Source: Dehalococcoidia bacterium (GTDB taxonomy: Bacteria; Chloroflexota; Dehalococcoidia; Lucifugimonadales; Lucifugimonadaceae). Taken from it: DNA of 8,698 nucleotides. Positions 1 to 6,632 of this stretch are shown here, piece after piece (position 1 is the stretch's first letter; each line of letters opens with the position of its first letter). The position numbers and the translations under genes were made by a program. The stretch spans positions 1-8,698 of the forward strand of contig PACM01000032.1 of NCBI GenBank assembly GCA_002700125.1, in the 5' to 3' direction. The notes beneath the pieces are model-generated. The model was not told the origin of the DNA. It ran no database searches and saw only the letters and a list, made by a program, of their open reading frames with translations.

Positions 1-1
1 T

Positions 2-970
2 TCAAAGATACTTTCTATAGTAAAGAGGGACTCTAACCCAAAAGACCTTGGATTTTTCTCTTCTACTACTACTTTAAGTAATAAAATCACAGTTGCAAGC
101 AGTGTTGACGGAGTGGGCACGAAATCAAGGATTTTCAAATATTTTGGAGACTATTCTAACCTTGGACACGATATCGTGAATCACTGTGTTAATGATATTT
201 TACCTTCAGGAGCAAAACCACTTATATTCTTAGATTATCTTGCTTTTAGTAGTATAAATGAAGTAGATATATTAAGAGTCGTTGAAGGTATTTCAGAAGC
301 TTGTCAGTATGTTGGATGTTCTTTGGCAGGAGGTGAGACGGCGCAAATGACAGATATTTATGAAAGTGGAGATTTGGAAATAGTTGGATTCATGATGGGA
401 TTAATTGAGGAAAAGAAAAGGCCAAAATTAAATACTATACGATCTGGAGACCTTGTTGTCGGAATTCCTTCTAACGGATTGCACACCAATGGATATACCT
501 TGGTAAGAAAAATCTTTAACATTGAAAAAAATCAAGATGTATTAAATTCTCTCGTACCAGGTACAAGATTTTCTCTAGGTGAAATGTTGACGAGTCCTCA
601 TAAGAGTTACTTTCATCTACTTTGGGATTCTTTAGAGCATATAAAATCGATTGCACATATAACTGGAGGAGGAATTCCAGGTAATGCGGGAAGATCAATC
701 CCAGATGATTTTAAAGTAGTGATCAATACGAAGGCATGGGAAATACCAAACTTATTTCGATTTATCAAAGATTTTGGCAAGGTTACTGAGACAGAAATGT
801 ACAATGTATTTAATATGGGTTTAGGCATGTTAGTGATTATTGACTGTTCGAAGAAAGATCTAATTTTAGATTTGAATGATGAAATGAAGGTGGTTGGACA
901 TATTGAAAAACGAATGCCTAGAGAAGCTAAAGTAGTGTTAAAAGGAACTGAAGATGAGAATTCTGGTTAG
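2..970 (+). CDS. purM: Phosphoribosylformylglycinamidine cyclo-ligase (AIR synthetase), 5' end outside the window
   Basis: Cytosolic ATP-dependent enzyme that closes the ring of FGAM to give AIR in de novo purine synthesis. The reading frame is open back to base 2, so the gene enters from the left edge; 322 residues are visible. By alignment from memory with the 345-residue E. coli enzyme, about 30 N-terminal residues are missing. The GTG at 113 lies inside the DGVGTK motif (107-124) and is not a real start. Family blocks seen in order: DGVGTK, CVNDILPSGAKPLIFLDY, GGETAQM, SNGLHTNGYTLVRK, HITGGG and EMYNVFNMGLGM. Some blocks deviate from the usual form: GGETAEMPGMY is GGETAQMTDIY, PTRIY is PHKSY, and RTFNMG is NVFNMG. 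The ATP/FGAM-binding glycines remain, so I read it as a working but divergent PurM. Its last 17 bases overlap purH, which supplies later steps of the same pathway. Confidence 0.95.
   Translation, partial: SKILSIVKRDSNPKDLGFFSSTTTLSNKITVASSVDGVGTKSRIFKYFGDYSNLGHDIVNHCVNDILPSGAKPLIFLDYLAFSSINEVDILRVVEGISEACQYVGCSLAGGETAQMTDIYESGDLEIVGFMMGLIEEKKRPKLNTIRSGDLVVGIPSNGLHTNGYTLVRKIFNIEKNQDVLNSLVPGTRFSLGEMLTSPHKSYFHLLWDSLEHIKSIAHITGGGIPGNAGRSIPDDFKVVINTKAWEIPNLFRFIKDFGKVTETEMYNVFNMGLGMLVIIDCSKKDLILDLNDEMKVVGHIEKRMPREAKVVLKGTEDENSG
941..946 (+). promoter_or_regulatory. Shine-Dalgarno site of purH, inside the end of purM
   Basis: AAAGGA lies seven bases before the ATG at 954. This is the clearest ribosome binding site in the rightward block, and it fixes the purH start inside the purM coding sequence. 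The arrangement fits translational coupling of two enzymes of one pathway. Confidence 0.7.
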
Positions 971-2453
971 CGTTTCTGACAAAACTAATATTTCAGACTT
1001 TCTGAAAGAACTTCAGAATATAGAAGATTGTGAGATTATTTCAACTGCAGGGACCTATTCACACTTATTATCTAATGGAATTTCTGTTGAAAAATTATCA
1101 GACTATACGAATTTTCCTGAAATTCTTGGAGGTCGAGTTAAGTCACTACATCCGAAAATTTATGGAGGTATCTTGTTTGATAGAGATATATCTGACCATA
1201 AAACTCAGATACAAGAATTAGACATCAAACCAATTGATATGGTTGTATGCAATCTTTACCCTTTTCAAGAAGTTATAACAGAAGACAAGACCCTTCTTGG
1301 CGATGCTATTGAGAATATAGATATCGGAGGCCCTTCAATGATACGAGCTGCTGCAAAAAATTTTGAGAGTGTAGTAGTTTTGGTAGATCCTAACGACTAT
1401 GAGACAGTATTAAAAAATCTAAGAAAGGGTAGCTTATTGAGTGAAGAAAGAATGAGCTTAGCGCAAAAAGCATTTCAACATGTTTCAAATTATGACAGTG
1501 TGATTTCGAACTATTTGAATATAGAAGAAGATTTACGATTAAATCTCAAATTTAAAGGAGATCTTAGGTATGGTGAAAATCCTCATCAAAAAGGATCAAT
1601 TTATTCATATGAATTAGATGATTCAGGAGTTGTAAATTCTCTACAATTAAATGGTAAAGAAATGTCTTATTCAAACTATCTAGATGCCGATTCTGCTTTC
1701 AAAGTTGCTAACAGTTTTGATCAGCATTGTGTAACAATTGTCAAGCACACCAATACATGTGGACTGTCCCAAAAAAAGAATCAACTGGATGCCTTCAAGG
1801 CCGCATTTGAAGGTGATTCGTTATCTGCTTTCGGAGGTATCGTGGGGTTTAATTCAGAAGTTTCATTGGATGTGGCGAAATTAATTAATGAAACATTTTT
1901 CGAAATTATAGTAGCACCGAGCTTCAACCCTGAGGCATTAAAAGAATTAAAATCTAAAAAGTCATTAAGATTATTAAAGGTAAAGAGTAGTGATACCCAA
2001 CACAAATCTATCAAATCTATATCTGGAGGTTTAATAGTCCAAAGCAATAATTTGATTGATGAGAGTTTCAAATTTTCTGTTGTGACTGATAAGAAACCTA
2101 CCTTACTTGAATTGGATGATATTAATTTTGCTTGGAAAACTTGCTCTTTCATAAAATCTAATGCGATTGTACTAGTTAAAGATATGACCCTAGTGGGAAT
2201 GGGTGCGGGTCAACCTAATAGATTAATGAGTGTAAAAATAGCTGGTGAGGTCGCAGGTGATGAAAGTATAGGTTCTGTTCTTGCTTCCGACGCATTTTTT
2301 CCATTTGAGGATGCTTTAGAACAAGCTGTTAAATTAGGCATCAAGTCAGTTGTTCAACCTGGAGGATCGATAAATGATAAAAAGATTATCGATTCAGCAA
2401 ATAAACATCAAATATCTATGGTGTTTACAGGACAGAGAAGGTTTCTTCACTAA
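954..2453 (+). CDS. purH: Bifunctional AICAR formyltransferase / IMP cyclohydrolase
   Basis: Performs the last two steps of de novo IMP synthesis: formylation of AICAR with 10-formyl-tetrahydrofolate, then ring closure to IMP. At 499 residues it is near family length (E. coli 529). The N-terminal MGS-like cyclohydrolase domain (about 1-195) shows STAGT, GGRVKSLHPKIYGG (59-72, with K63 matching the catalytic lysine of the animal enzyme), NLYPF (100-104) and IDIGGPSMIRAAAKN (122-136). The transformylase domain shows LRYGENPHQ, the catalytic Lys-His pair at 264-265, SAFGGIVGFN, FAWKTCSFIKSNAI, GMGAGQPNR, ASDAFFPF, QPGGSI and the terminal FTGQRRFLH. The KHxNPCG block reads KHTNTCG, a modest deviation that keeps K and H. 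The start is supported by the AAAGGA site at 941. The next gene starts five bases after the stop. Confidence 0.98.
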   Translation: MRILVSVSDKTNISDFLKELQNIEDCEIISTAGTYSHLLSNGISVEKLSDYTNFPEILGGRVKSLHPKIYGGILFDRDISDHKTQIQELDIKPIDMVVCNLYPFQEVITEDKTLLGDAIENIDIGGPSMIRAAAKNFESVVVLVDPNDYETVLKNLRKGSLLSEERMSLAQKAFQHVSNYDSVISNYLNIEEDLRLNLKFKGDLRYGENPHQKGSIYSYELDDSGVVNSLQLNGKEMSYSNYLDADSAFKVANSFDQHCVTIVKHTNTCGLSQKKNQLDAFKAAFEGDSLSAFGGIVGFNSEVSLDVAKLINETFFEIIVAPSFNPEALKELKSKKSLRLLKVKSSDTQHKSIKSISGGLIVQSNNLIDESFKFSVVTDKKPTLLELDDINFAWKTCSFIKSNAIVLVKDMTLVGMGAGQPNRLMSVKIAGEVAGDESIGSVLASDAFFPFEDALEQAVKLGIKSVVQPGGSINDKKIIDSANKHQISMVFTGQRRFLH

Positions 2454-2458
2454 AGATT

Positions 2459-3175
2459 ATGAATCGATCTATAGACATAGTTTTGCCTGTATATAATGAA
2501 TCAAAAGTACTTGAATCTAAATTTAAAACTTTATATGAGTTTCTTAGTTTAAATATAACTAATGAATGGATAATAACTATTGCAGAGAATGGATCCAGTG
2601 ACTCTACCTTACAAATTGCAAAAAATCTGCACAATAGATACAAAAAATCTAGAGTTATTTCAAACCCCATTGCTGGCAAAGGACTAGCATTAAAGAACGC
2701 TTGGATCTCTAGCACTTCTGGCATTTTAGGATATATGGATTTAGATTTGTCTACTGACTTAGATATTCTCCCAGAATTTATAAGAAAAATTGAAGAAGAA
2801 GAAGAAGATTTCGTAATTGCTTCTAGGCTTATGAGAGATTCAATAGTCGTTGGTAGAAGCTTAAAGCGTGAAGTAATTTCTCGTAGCTACAGCTTTATTT
2901 TTAGATCTGTATTATCAGTCAAATTTAAGGACGCCCAATGTGGGTTTAAATTTGCCAAAAAGGAGTCAGTGATCCAAATTATTGATAAGTGTAAAGATAT
3001 TGGTTGGTTTTTTGATACAGAAATTTTGTTTCGAGCTCAAAAAAATAATTTATCAATATGTGAAGTACCTGTAAGATGGGTTGATGACAGGGATTCTAAA
3101 GTGAATATTATTTCTACTGTAATTAAAGATATAAAAGGTTTAATTAGACTAAAGACAGAGAAAGATGGTAGATAA
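2459..3175 (+). CDS. Family-2 glycosyltransferase, polyprenyl/dolichyl-phosphate sugar transferase-like (ALG5/DPM1-like)
   Basis: Likely transfers a sugar from a nucleotide-sugar donor to a lipid-phosphate carrier at the cytoplasmic face of the membrane; donor and acceptor cannot be read from sequence. The 238 residues form a GT-A core: IVLPVYNES (7-15), ENGSSDST (43-50, in place of the common DDGSTDGT), GKGLALKNAW (73-82), the metal-binding MDLDLS (93-98), ASRLM (121-125), DAQCGFKFA (158-166), WFFDTEILF (183-191) and EVPVRW followed by DSKVN (202-216). The last three blocks are typical of the ALG5/DPM1 branch. There is no membrane segment, so attachment would be peripheral. An in-frame (GAA)5 run at 2792-2806 encodes five glutamates. 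No good Shine-Dalgarno site lies close to the ATG, so coupling to purH, five bases upstream, is likely. No polysaccharide or lipid-carrier genes are nearby. Confidence 0.85.
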   Translation: MNRSIDIVLPVYNESKVLESKFKTLYEFLSLNITNEWIITIAENGSSDSTLQIAKNLHNRYKKSRVISNPIAGKGLALKNAWISSTSGILGYMDLDLSTDLDILPEFIRKIEEEEEDFVIASRLMRDSIVVGRSLKREVISRSYSFIFRSVLSVKFKDAQCGFKFAKKESVIQIIDKCKDIGWFFDTEILFRAQKNNLSICEVPVRWVDDRDSKVNIISTVIKDIKGLIRLKTEKDGR

Positions 3176-4253
3176 ATTTGAAATAAGTAAGCCAATATTG
3201 GTAGGTGAATCTTCTGATGCTAGCTTAATAAGAACTATTGATATATTAAGAGTTGAAGGTATAAACCCTAGAGTTACTATAGAAGTCATTGCTAATGAAA
3301 ACGGAGTCTTGAGTGGAATGAGAGAAGCATCTCAGTTGCTGGGTAGAATATTACCTGAAGCACACAGAGAAGGGGCCTGGTCTTTAAGCGATGGTGATGT
3401 ATTTGAAAAGAATGAATTAATCTTACAAATAAGGTCTACTTTTGCAACGGTTGCACCATTTATCACTGCATTGACGGGTATTATTTCTTCTTCTTCAGGA
3501 TGGGCCACAGGCGCAAGAAAATGTGTTGATGCAGCCAACGGAATACCGATAGTAAATTTTGGAACAAGGAATGCACATCCTAATATAGTTGGCAATATGG
3601 ATTATTCATCCGTACAAGGAGGGGCGAAAGGTTGCTCTTCCTTGATAGGTTCAAGACTTACAGATCTAACCCCTGCCGGAAGCATGGATGAAAACTTAGT
3701 TTTGATTCTGGGTGATGTTGTTGAAGCTGCCAAATCACTAATTGAGAATGGAGAAGAAAATATTCCCAAAGTAGTAAGTATAGGAATATTAGGTGATGAA
3801 TCTGAAGAGGCTAAAAAAGTTGTCGAGAATTTTCCTAGCATCAGAGGATTAAAAATAGAAACCCCTAGTGAAAGAGGTGGTGCTAATCACCATTTATTGA
3901 GAGAAATAAGAGAAAGGTTAGATCAACTGGGATTTTCCAATACTCAATTGTCTATTTCTGGAGATTTTACACCCAACAACATCTCAGACATTATAGAAAT
4001 TGAATCTGAGTGGCTGGCAGATGTTTCGAAAAGTAGAAATGTAATTACCAACATTGAAGAGGATGATGATGTACAAGATCGAACTCTAAATAGAAGACTT
4101 GTTCAAGCTATTGGAGTCAATAGATTTATTGCTTGTCATTCATCAATTGATATCGGTGCTTATTTAAAAGAAATAGACGGCAATCCTGTATCTAAACGAG
4201 GCAAGATTCCTGGCGTATCTGCCAATGGTAGGTTAACTAAGTTGTCCTTCTGA
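3165..4253 (+). CDS. Nicotinate phosphoribosyltransferase-like protein (group B, archaeal-type), with altered active-site blocks
   Basis: The family joins nicotinate and PRPP to give nicotinate mononucleotide in NAD salvage. Family membership rests on EGINPRVTIEV (31-41), SGWATGARKCVDAANG (111-126), FGTRNAHPN (132-140), MDYSSVQGGAKGCSS (145-159), ETPSERGG (232-239), LREIRERLDQLGF, SGDFTPNNI (265-273) and EIDGNPVSKRGKIPG (336-350). Its 362 residues are near the length of short family members. Several usual blocks are changed: DVYFLRT is DASLIRT; GTMPHA is GSMDEN (172-177), which replaces the conserved histidine; the IDTY/VDTF segment is IGIL; RLDTPS is KIETPS; FGVGTSI is IGVNRFI. An acidic stretch (EEDDDVQD, 298-305) precedes the last block. 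It may be a diverged enzyme with another base substrate, or have lost activity. It overlaps the glycosyltransferase by 11 bases and ends the rightward operon. Family is confident; catalytic function is not. Confidence 0.8.
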   Translation: MVDKFEISKPILVGESSDASLIRTIDILRVEGINPRVTIEVIANENGVLSGMREASQLLGRILPEAHREGAWSLSDGDVFEKNELILQIRSTFATVAPFITALTGIISSSSGWATGARKCVDAANGIPIVNFGTRNAHPNIVGNMDYSSVQGGAKGCSSLIGSRLTDLTPAGSMDENLVLILGDVVEAAKSLIENGEENIPKVVSIGILGDESEEAKKVVENFPSIRGLKIETPSERGGANHHLLREIRERLDQLGFSNTQLSISGDFTPNNISDIIEIESEWLADVSKSRNVITNIEEDDDVQDRTLNRRLVQAIGVNRFIACHSSIDIGAYLKEIDGNPVSKRGKIPGVSANGRLTKLSF

Positions 4254-4275
4254 CAAATCTTTCCTAACAAGTTAA
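4233..4275 (+). other. Nested inverted repeats at the convergent gene ends
   Basis: TTGTC (4242-4246) and GACAA (4252-4256) can pair around a five-base loop that spans the stop codon of the phosphoribosyltransferase-like gene. TTAACT (4233-4238) can pair with AGTTAA (4270-4275) outside it. The stems are short and AT-rich, and no clean T-run follows directly (only GTTTTA at 4285-4290). This could help end transcription between the two converging operons, or it may be chance. Confidence 0.25.
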
Positions 4276-4287
4276 TTGGTATTCGTT

Positions 4288-5316
4288 TTATATCGTATCT
4301 ACTAAAGATAATCTTGTTTTTTTTGCAATTAATTTTAAAGAATTTGGTAGATCCAGAGAAAAATTGGAAGTATTAGACTTAGACTTTTCAACGATGTAAT
4401 CAAGATGTTTGTTCTCTATGAAAGAATTATTAGAAAGTTCAGTAAATTTTATTTTTAAGAAAAGCTTTTTATCAAATAAAGACAATTCATTGAATTTTTG
4501 CCTAGAAAAACTAATATCTTTGCTCATTTCATCAATTTCTAATGAACTTGATTCTAGTTTAATACGCTCTTTTTCTTGAGAATTCATAGATGAGATTATT
4601 TTAGTAAGCCTATTAATTGAATCTAGAAAGTTATTATTTAATTTTTCAAATTCTGGCATTATCTTGTTTCTTACTCTATTTCTAGAGAACGAATTGATAA
4701 GATTGGAAGAATCTTGCCGGGGTGATATTCCTTGAGAATAGCAATATTGTGTGAGTATTTTTTTAGGTATTTGCAATAAAGGCCTGTACACTTTTAAGTT
4801 ATCCAATGCCTTATATTTGATAAAGCTTTTTATTCCCTCCATTCCATCTAAACCAGCTCCTCTAGAAATTTTCATAAGGAATGTTTCGACATGATCATTT
4901 AAGTGGTGAGCAATAATCACCCCTTCAAACCTTTTTTTCTTTACTGTGTTAGCAAATATATCGTATCTAATATTTCTTAAATGATTTTCTAGATTTTTAG
5001 TTGTATTTTTTGTATCGTTCGGGTTACCGTTTTTTACTATTAAATTAACTCCTATATCCTTGCACAATTCAGATATAAAATTTTGATCATTTTCTGATTC
5101 TTGGCCTCTTAATTGATGGTTGATATGAATCGCTTCTAATTCTATGTTATAAGTTTTTGATATAGAATTAATTATTAATAAAAGAGCAGTGGAATCATTC
5201 CCACCAGATGTTGCTACGAGTAATTTTTTTCTTAATAAATCGAATTCTTTTAATCGACCTGACACTTCTGTGAGAAGGGTATTTTGAATAAGGTCATATT
5301 TATTTGTTGTATTCAT
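4288..5316 (-). CDS. tilS: tRNA(Ile)-lysidine synthetase
   Basis: Uses ATP and lysine to convert C34 of the CAU-anticodon tRNA-Ile2 to lysidine, so that the tRNA reads AUA; cytosolic and normally essential. The N-type ATP-pyrophosphatase loop is SGGNDS (37-42). It is followed by IHINHQLRG (63-71), IIAHHLNDHVETFLMKISRGAGLDG (134-158), YRPLL (177-181), RQDSSN (200-205) and RNRVRNKIMP (212-221). The usual GHH and ED.SN forms are AHH and QDSSN here. At 342 residues it is shorter than the E. coli enzyme (432) and probably lacks the full C-terminal TilS_C domain, as in short homologues such as that of Aquifex. The C-terminal third is Lys/Ser-rich and poorly conserved. The ATG at 5316 is the only start after the upstream in-frame stop. 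It lies 17 bases inside corC, and the nearest AAGGA (5335-5339) is too distant, so coupled translation is likely. Confidence 0.95.
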   Translation of the reverse strand: MNTTNKYDLIQNTLLTEVSGRLKEFDLLRKKLLVATSGGNDSTALLLIINSISKTYNIELEAIHINHQLRGQESENDQNFISELCKDIGVNLIVKNGNPNDTKNTTKNLENHLRNIRYDIFANTVKKKRFEGVIIAHHLNDHVETFLMKISRGAGLDGMEGIKSFIKYKALDNLKVYRPLLQIPKKILTQYCYSQGISPRQDSSNLINSFSRNRVRNKIMPEFEKLNNNFLDSINRLTKIISSMNSQEKERIKLESSSLEIDEMSKDISFSRQKFNELSLFDKKLFLKIKFTELSNNSFIENKHLDYIVEKSKSNTSNFSLDLPNSLKLIAKKTRLSLVDTI

Positions 5317-6580
5317 TAACTTTGTCGAATCTTTTCCTTATTCTTACCTTTGATATTCTCGAGTCTTCAATTTCTGAAACTGTTATTCTAAGGTTGCCGT
5401 AGCTAGTTTTTTCTCCAGCAGTAGGGATCTTTTGATAGTTTTCTATCACAAAACCTGCAATAGTTTCATAGTCTCCTTCTGGAATATTTAAACCTAGCTG
5501 ATCATTTGCCTCATCTATCGTCATAGCTCCTTCGATTTCAAAAGTATTAGCATCAAGGGTTATAAATTTTTCTTTTGGTCGAATTCCCTCTTCTCCCGTA
5601 GGGCCTACTATTTGTTCTATAAGCATTGTCATTGTTATCAAACCTGATATTCCTCCAAATTCGTCAACTATTAAACAAATCTTATTCCCATCCTTTCTCA
5701 TTGAAGTGAACAGATCATCGAGTCGTTTTGATTCAGGGAAGAATAAAGGCTTTCTCATAATTGAATTTACTATCTCTTTTTCATTAATTTTATTTGCAGC
5801 AAGAGAAGTCATGACATCTTTAGTAGTCAAAATCCCAATGACATCATCATAATCATCATCATATATTGGAAATCTTGAATGAGGATGATCCTTATATCTG
5901 TCCAGAAATTCTTTGAGTGTTGTTTCGAAGTGAATCCATTCGATATCGTTTCTTGGTGTCATAATTTCTTTTGCTTCAGTTTCTGCAAAACGGAAAATAT
6001 TTTCTAACATTTCTCCTTGACTTGATTCTACTGTTCCTTCTTCCTCTCCAACATCAATTAGCATTCTAAGTTCACTAGGAGTCACGAGAGGAGAACCCTT
6101 TTCATTCTCGTCTCGCAATAACTTATTCAATACTTTGGGTATTAAAGCGAATATGAAAACAATTGGACGTGTTATTTTCATTAAGAAATCGACAATAAAT
6201 GATGTTCCCAAAGCCCATTTTTCGGGCCTCATAGTCGAAATAGATTTTGGTGTCATTTCGCCGACAACTACTATTACAATAGTAGTGATAATTGATGCTG
6301 CAACTATAGCAGTTATAGAATTCTCTCCGATTAAATTAATTGCGAGACTAGTTCCTACAGTTGCTACTGTTATATTTAACAAGTTTCCAACGAATAAAAT
6401 ACTTGCAAAGAAATCTTCAAAGTTTTCTTGTATTCTAAGGATTATTTTTGCTCTCTTATTGCCGCTTTGGGCAAGATGGGCAATACGTATTTTATTAACT
6501 GCTATTATGCTAGCTTCGGCTGCACTTACTAATGCGCTTAAAATAAGCAGAATAAAAATTATTATAATTGAGTTATACAA
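5300..6580 (-). CDS. CNNM/CorC-HlyC family membrane protein (Mg2+/divalent cation transporter) with paired CBS domains
   Basis: Inner-membrane protein of the CNNM/CorC family, whose members move Mg2+ and respond to nucleotides through CBS domains. The 426 residues divide into a DUF21/CNNM membrane domain (about 1-155, with hydrophobic segments near 4-27, 59-83, 88-107 and 122-152), a CBS pair (about 203-325) and a CorC_HlyC domain (about 338-420). Diagnostic motifs are SAAEAS in TM1, VGNLLN, GEMTPKS (107-113), IMTPR (206-210), SRFPIYD (235-241), VDEFGG (305-310) and GDYETIAGFV (369-378). A stop codon lies three codons upstream (6590-6592), so the start must be the TTG at 6578-6580 or lie within TM1; TTG keeps TM1 whole. 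No Shine-Dalgarno site is visible. A near-consensus promoter just upstream would give a leader of only some 16 bases. The 3' end overlaps tilS. Ion specificity is inferred from the family only. Confidence 0.93.
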   Translation of the reverse strand: MYNSIIIIFILLILSALVSAAEASIIAVNKIRIAHLAQSGNKRAKIILRIQENFEDFFASILFVGNLLNITVATVGTSLAINLIGENSITAIVAASIITTIVIVVVGEMTPKSISTMRPEKWALGTSFIVDFLMKITRPIVFIFALIPKVLNKLLRDENEKGSPLVTPSELRMLIDVGEEEGTVESSQGEMLENIFRFAETEAKEIMTPRNDIEWIHFETTLKEFLDRYKDHPHSRFPIYDDDYDDVIGILTTKDVMTSLAANKINEKEIVNSIMRKPLFFPESKRLDDLFTSMRKDGNKICLIVDEFGGISGLITMTMLIEQIVGPTGEEGIRPKEKFITLDANTFEIEGAMTIDEANDQLGLNIPEGDYETIAGFVIENYQKIPTAGEKTSYGNLRITVSEIEDSRISKVRIRKRFDKVNEYNK

Positions 6581-6603
6581 ATTAAATCGTCAGATTAGTG
6601 GTG

Positions 6604-6632
6604 ATTATAAGACCAAGAGTGATTAATGTAAA
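6604..6632 (-). promoter_or_regulatory. Sigma-70-type promoter for corC-tilS
   Basis: On the minus strand TTTACA (6627-6632) and a perfect TATAAT (6604-6609) are separated by exactly 17 bases. The -35 element lies directly after the recA stop codon at 6633, and the site fills most of the recA-corC gap. Transcription would start near 6596-6597, about 16 bases before the TTG start of corC. This implies that corC-tilS can be expressed independently of recA. Confidence 0.65.

Noticed and set aside
113..115. GTG as the start of purM
   Set aside because: It codes the valine of the DGVGTK motif, and the frame with PurM-like sequence is open to base 2, so the gene begins before the window.
1781..2152. 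123-codon leftward open frame inside purH
   Set aside because: It lies wholly opposite conserved purH transformylase sequence and shows no recognisable motif.
2792..2806. (GAA)5 repeat in the glycosyltransferase as a phase-variation tract
   Set aside because: A trinucleotide repeat changes length without breaking the frame, and it simply encodes a glutamate run in a surface-like region.
4303..4324. AAGATAATCTT followed by T8 as a terminator for the rightward operon
   Set aside because: The palindrome leaves a one-base loop, or only a three-pair stem with a five-base loop; the T8 encodes lysine codons of tilS.
5839..5866. ATC/CAT-rich short repeats in corC
   Set aside because: They encode the Asp-rich DDDYDD stretch of the first CBS domain, where the family often has acidic residues; no array structure is present.
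6135..6626. 163-codon rightward open frame opposite corC
   Set aside because: It is an antisense shadow of the corC membrane domain; its hydrophobic, Ile-rich product follows from the reverse complement of membrane-segment codons, and corC has full family motifs.
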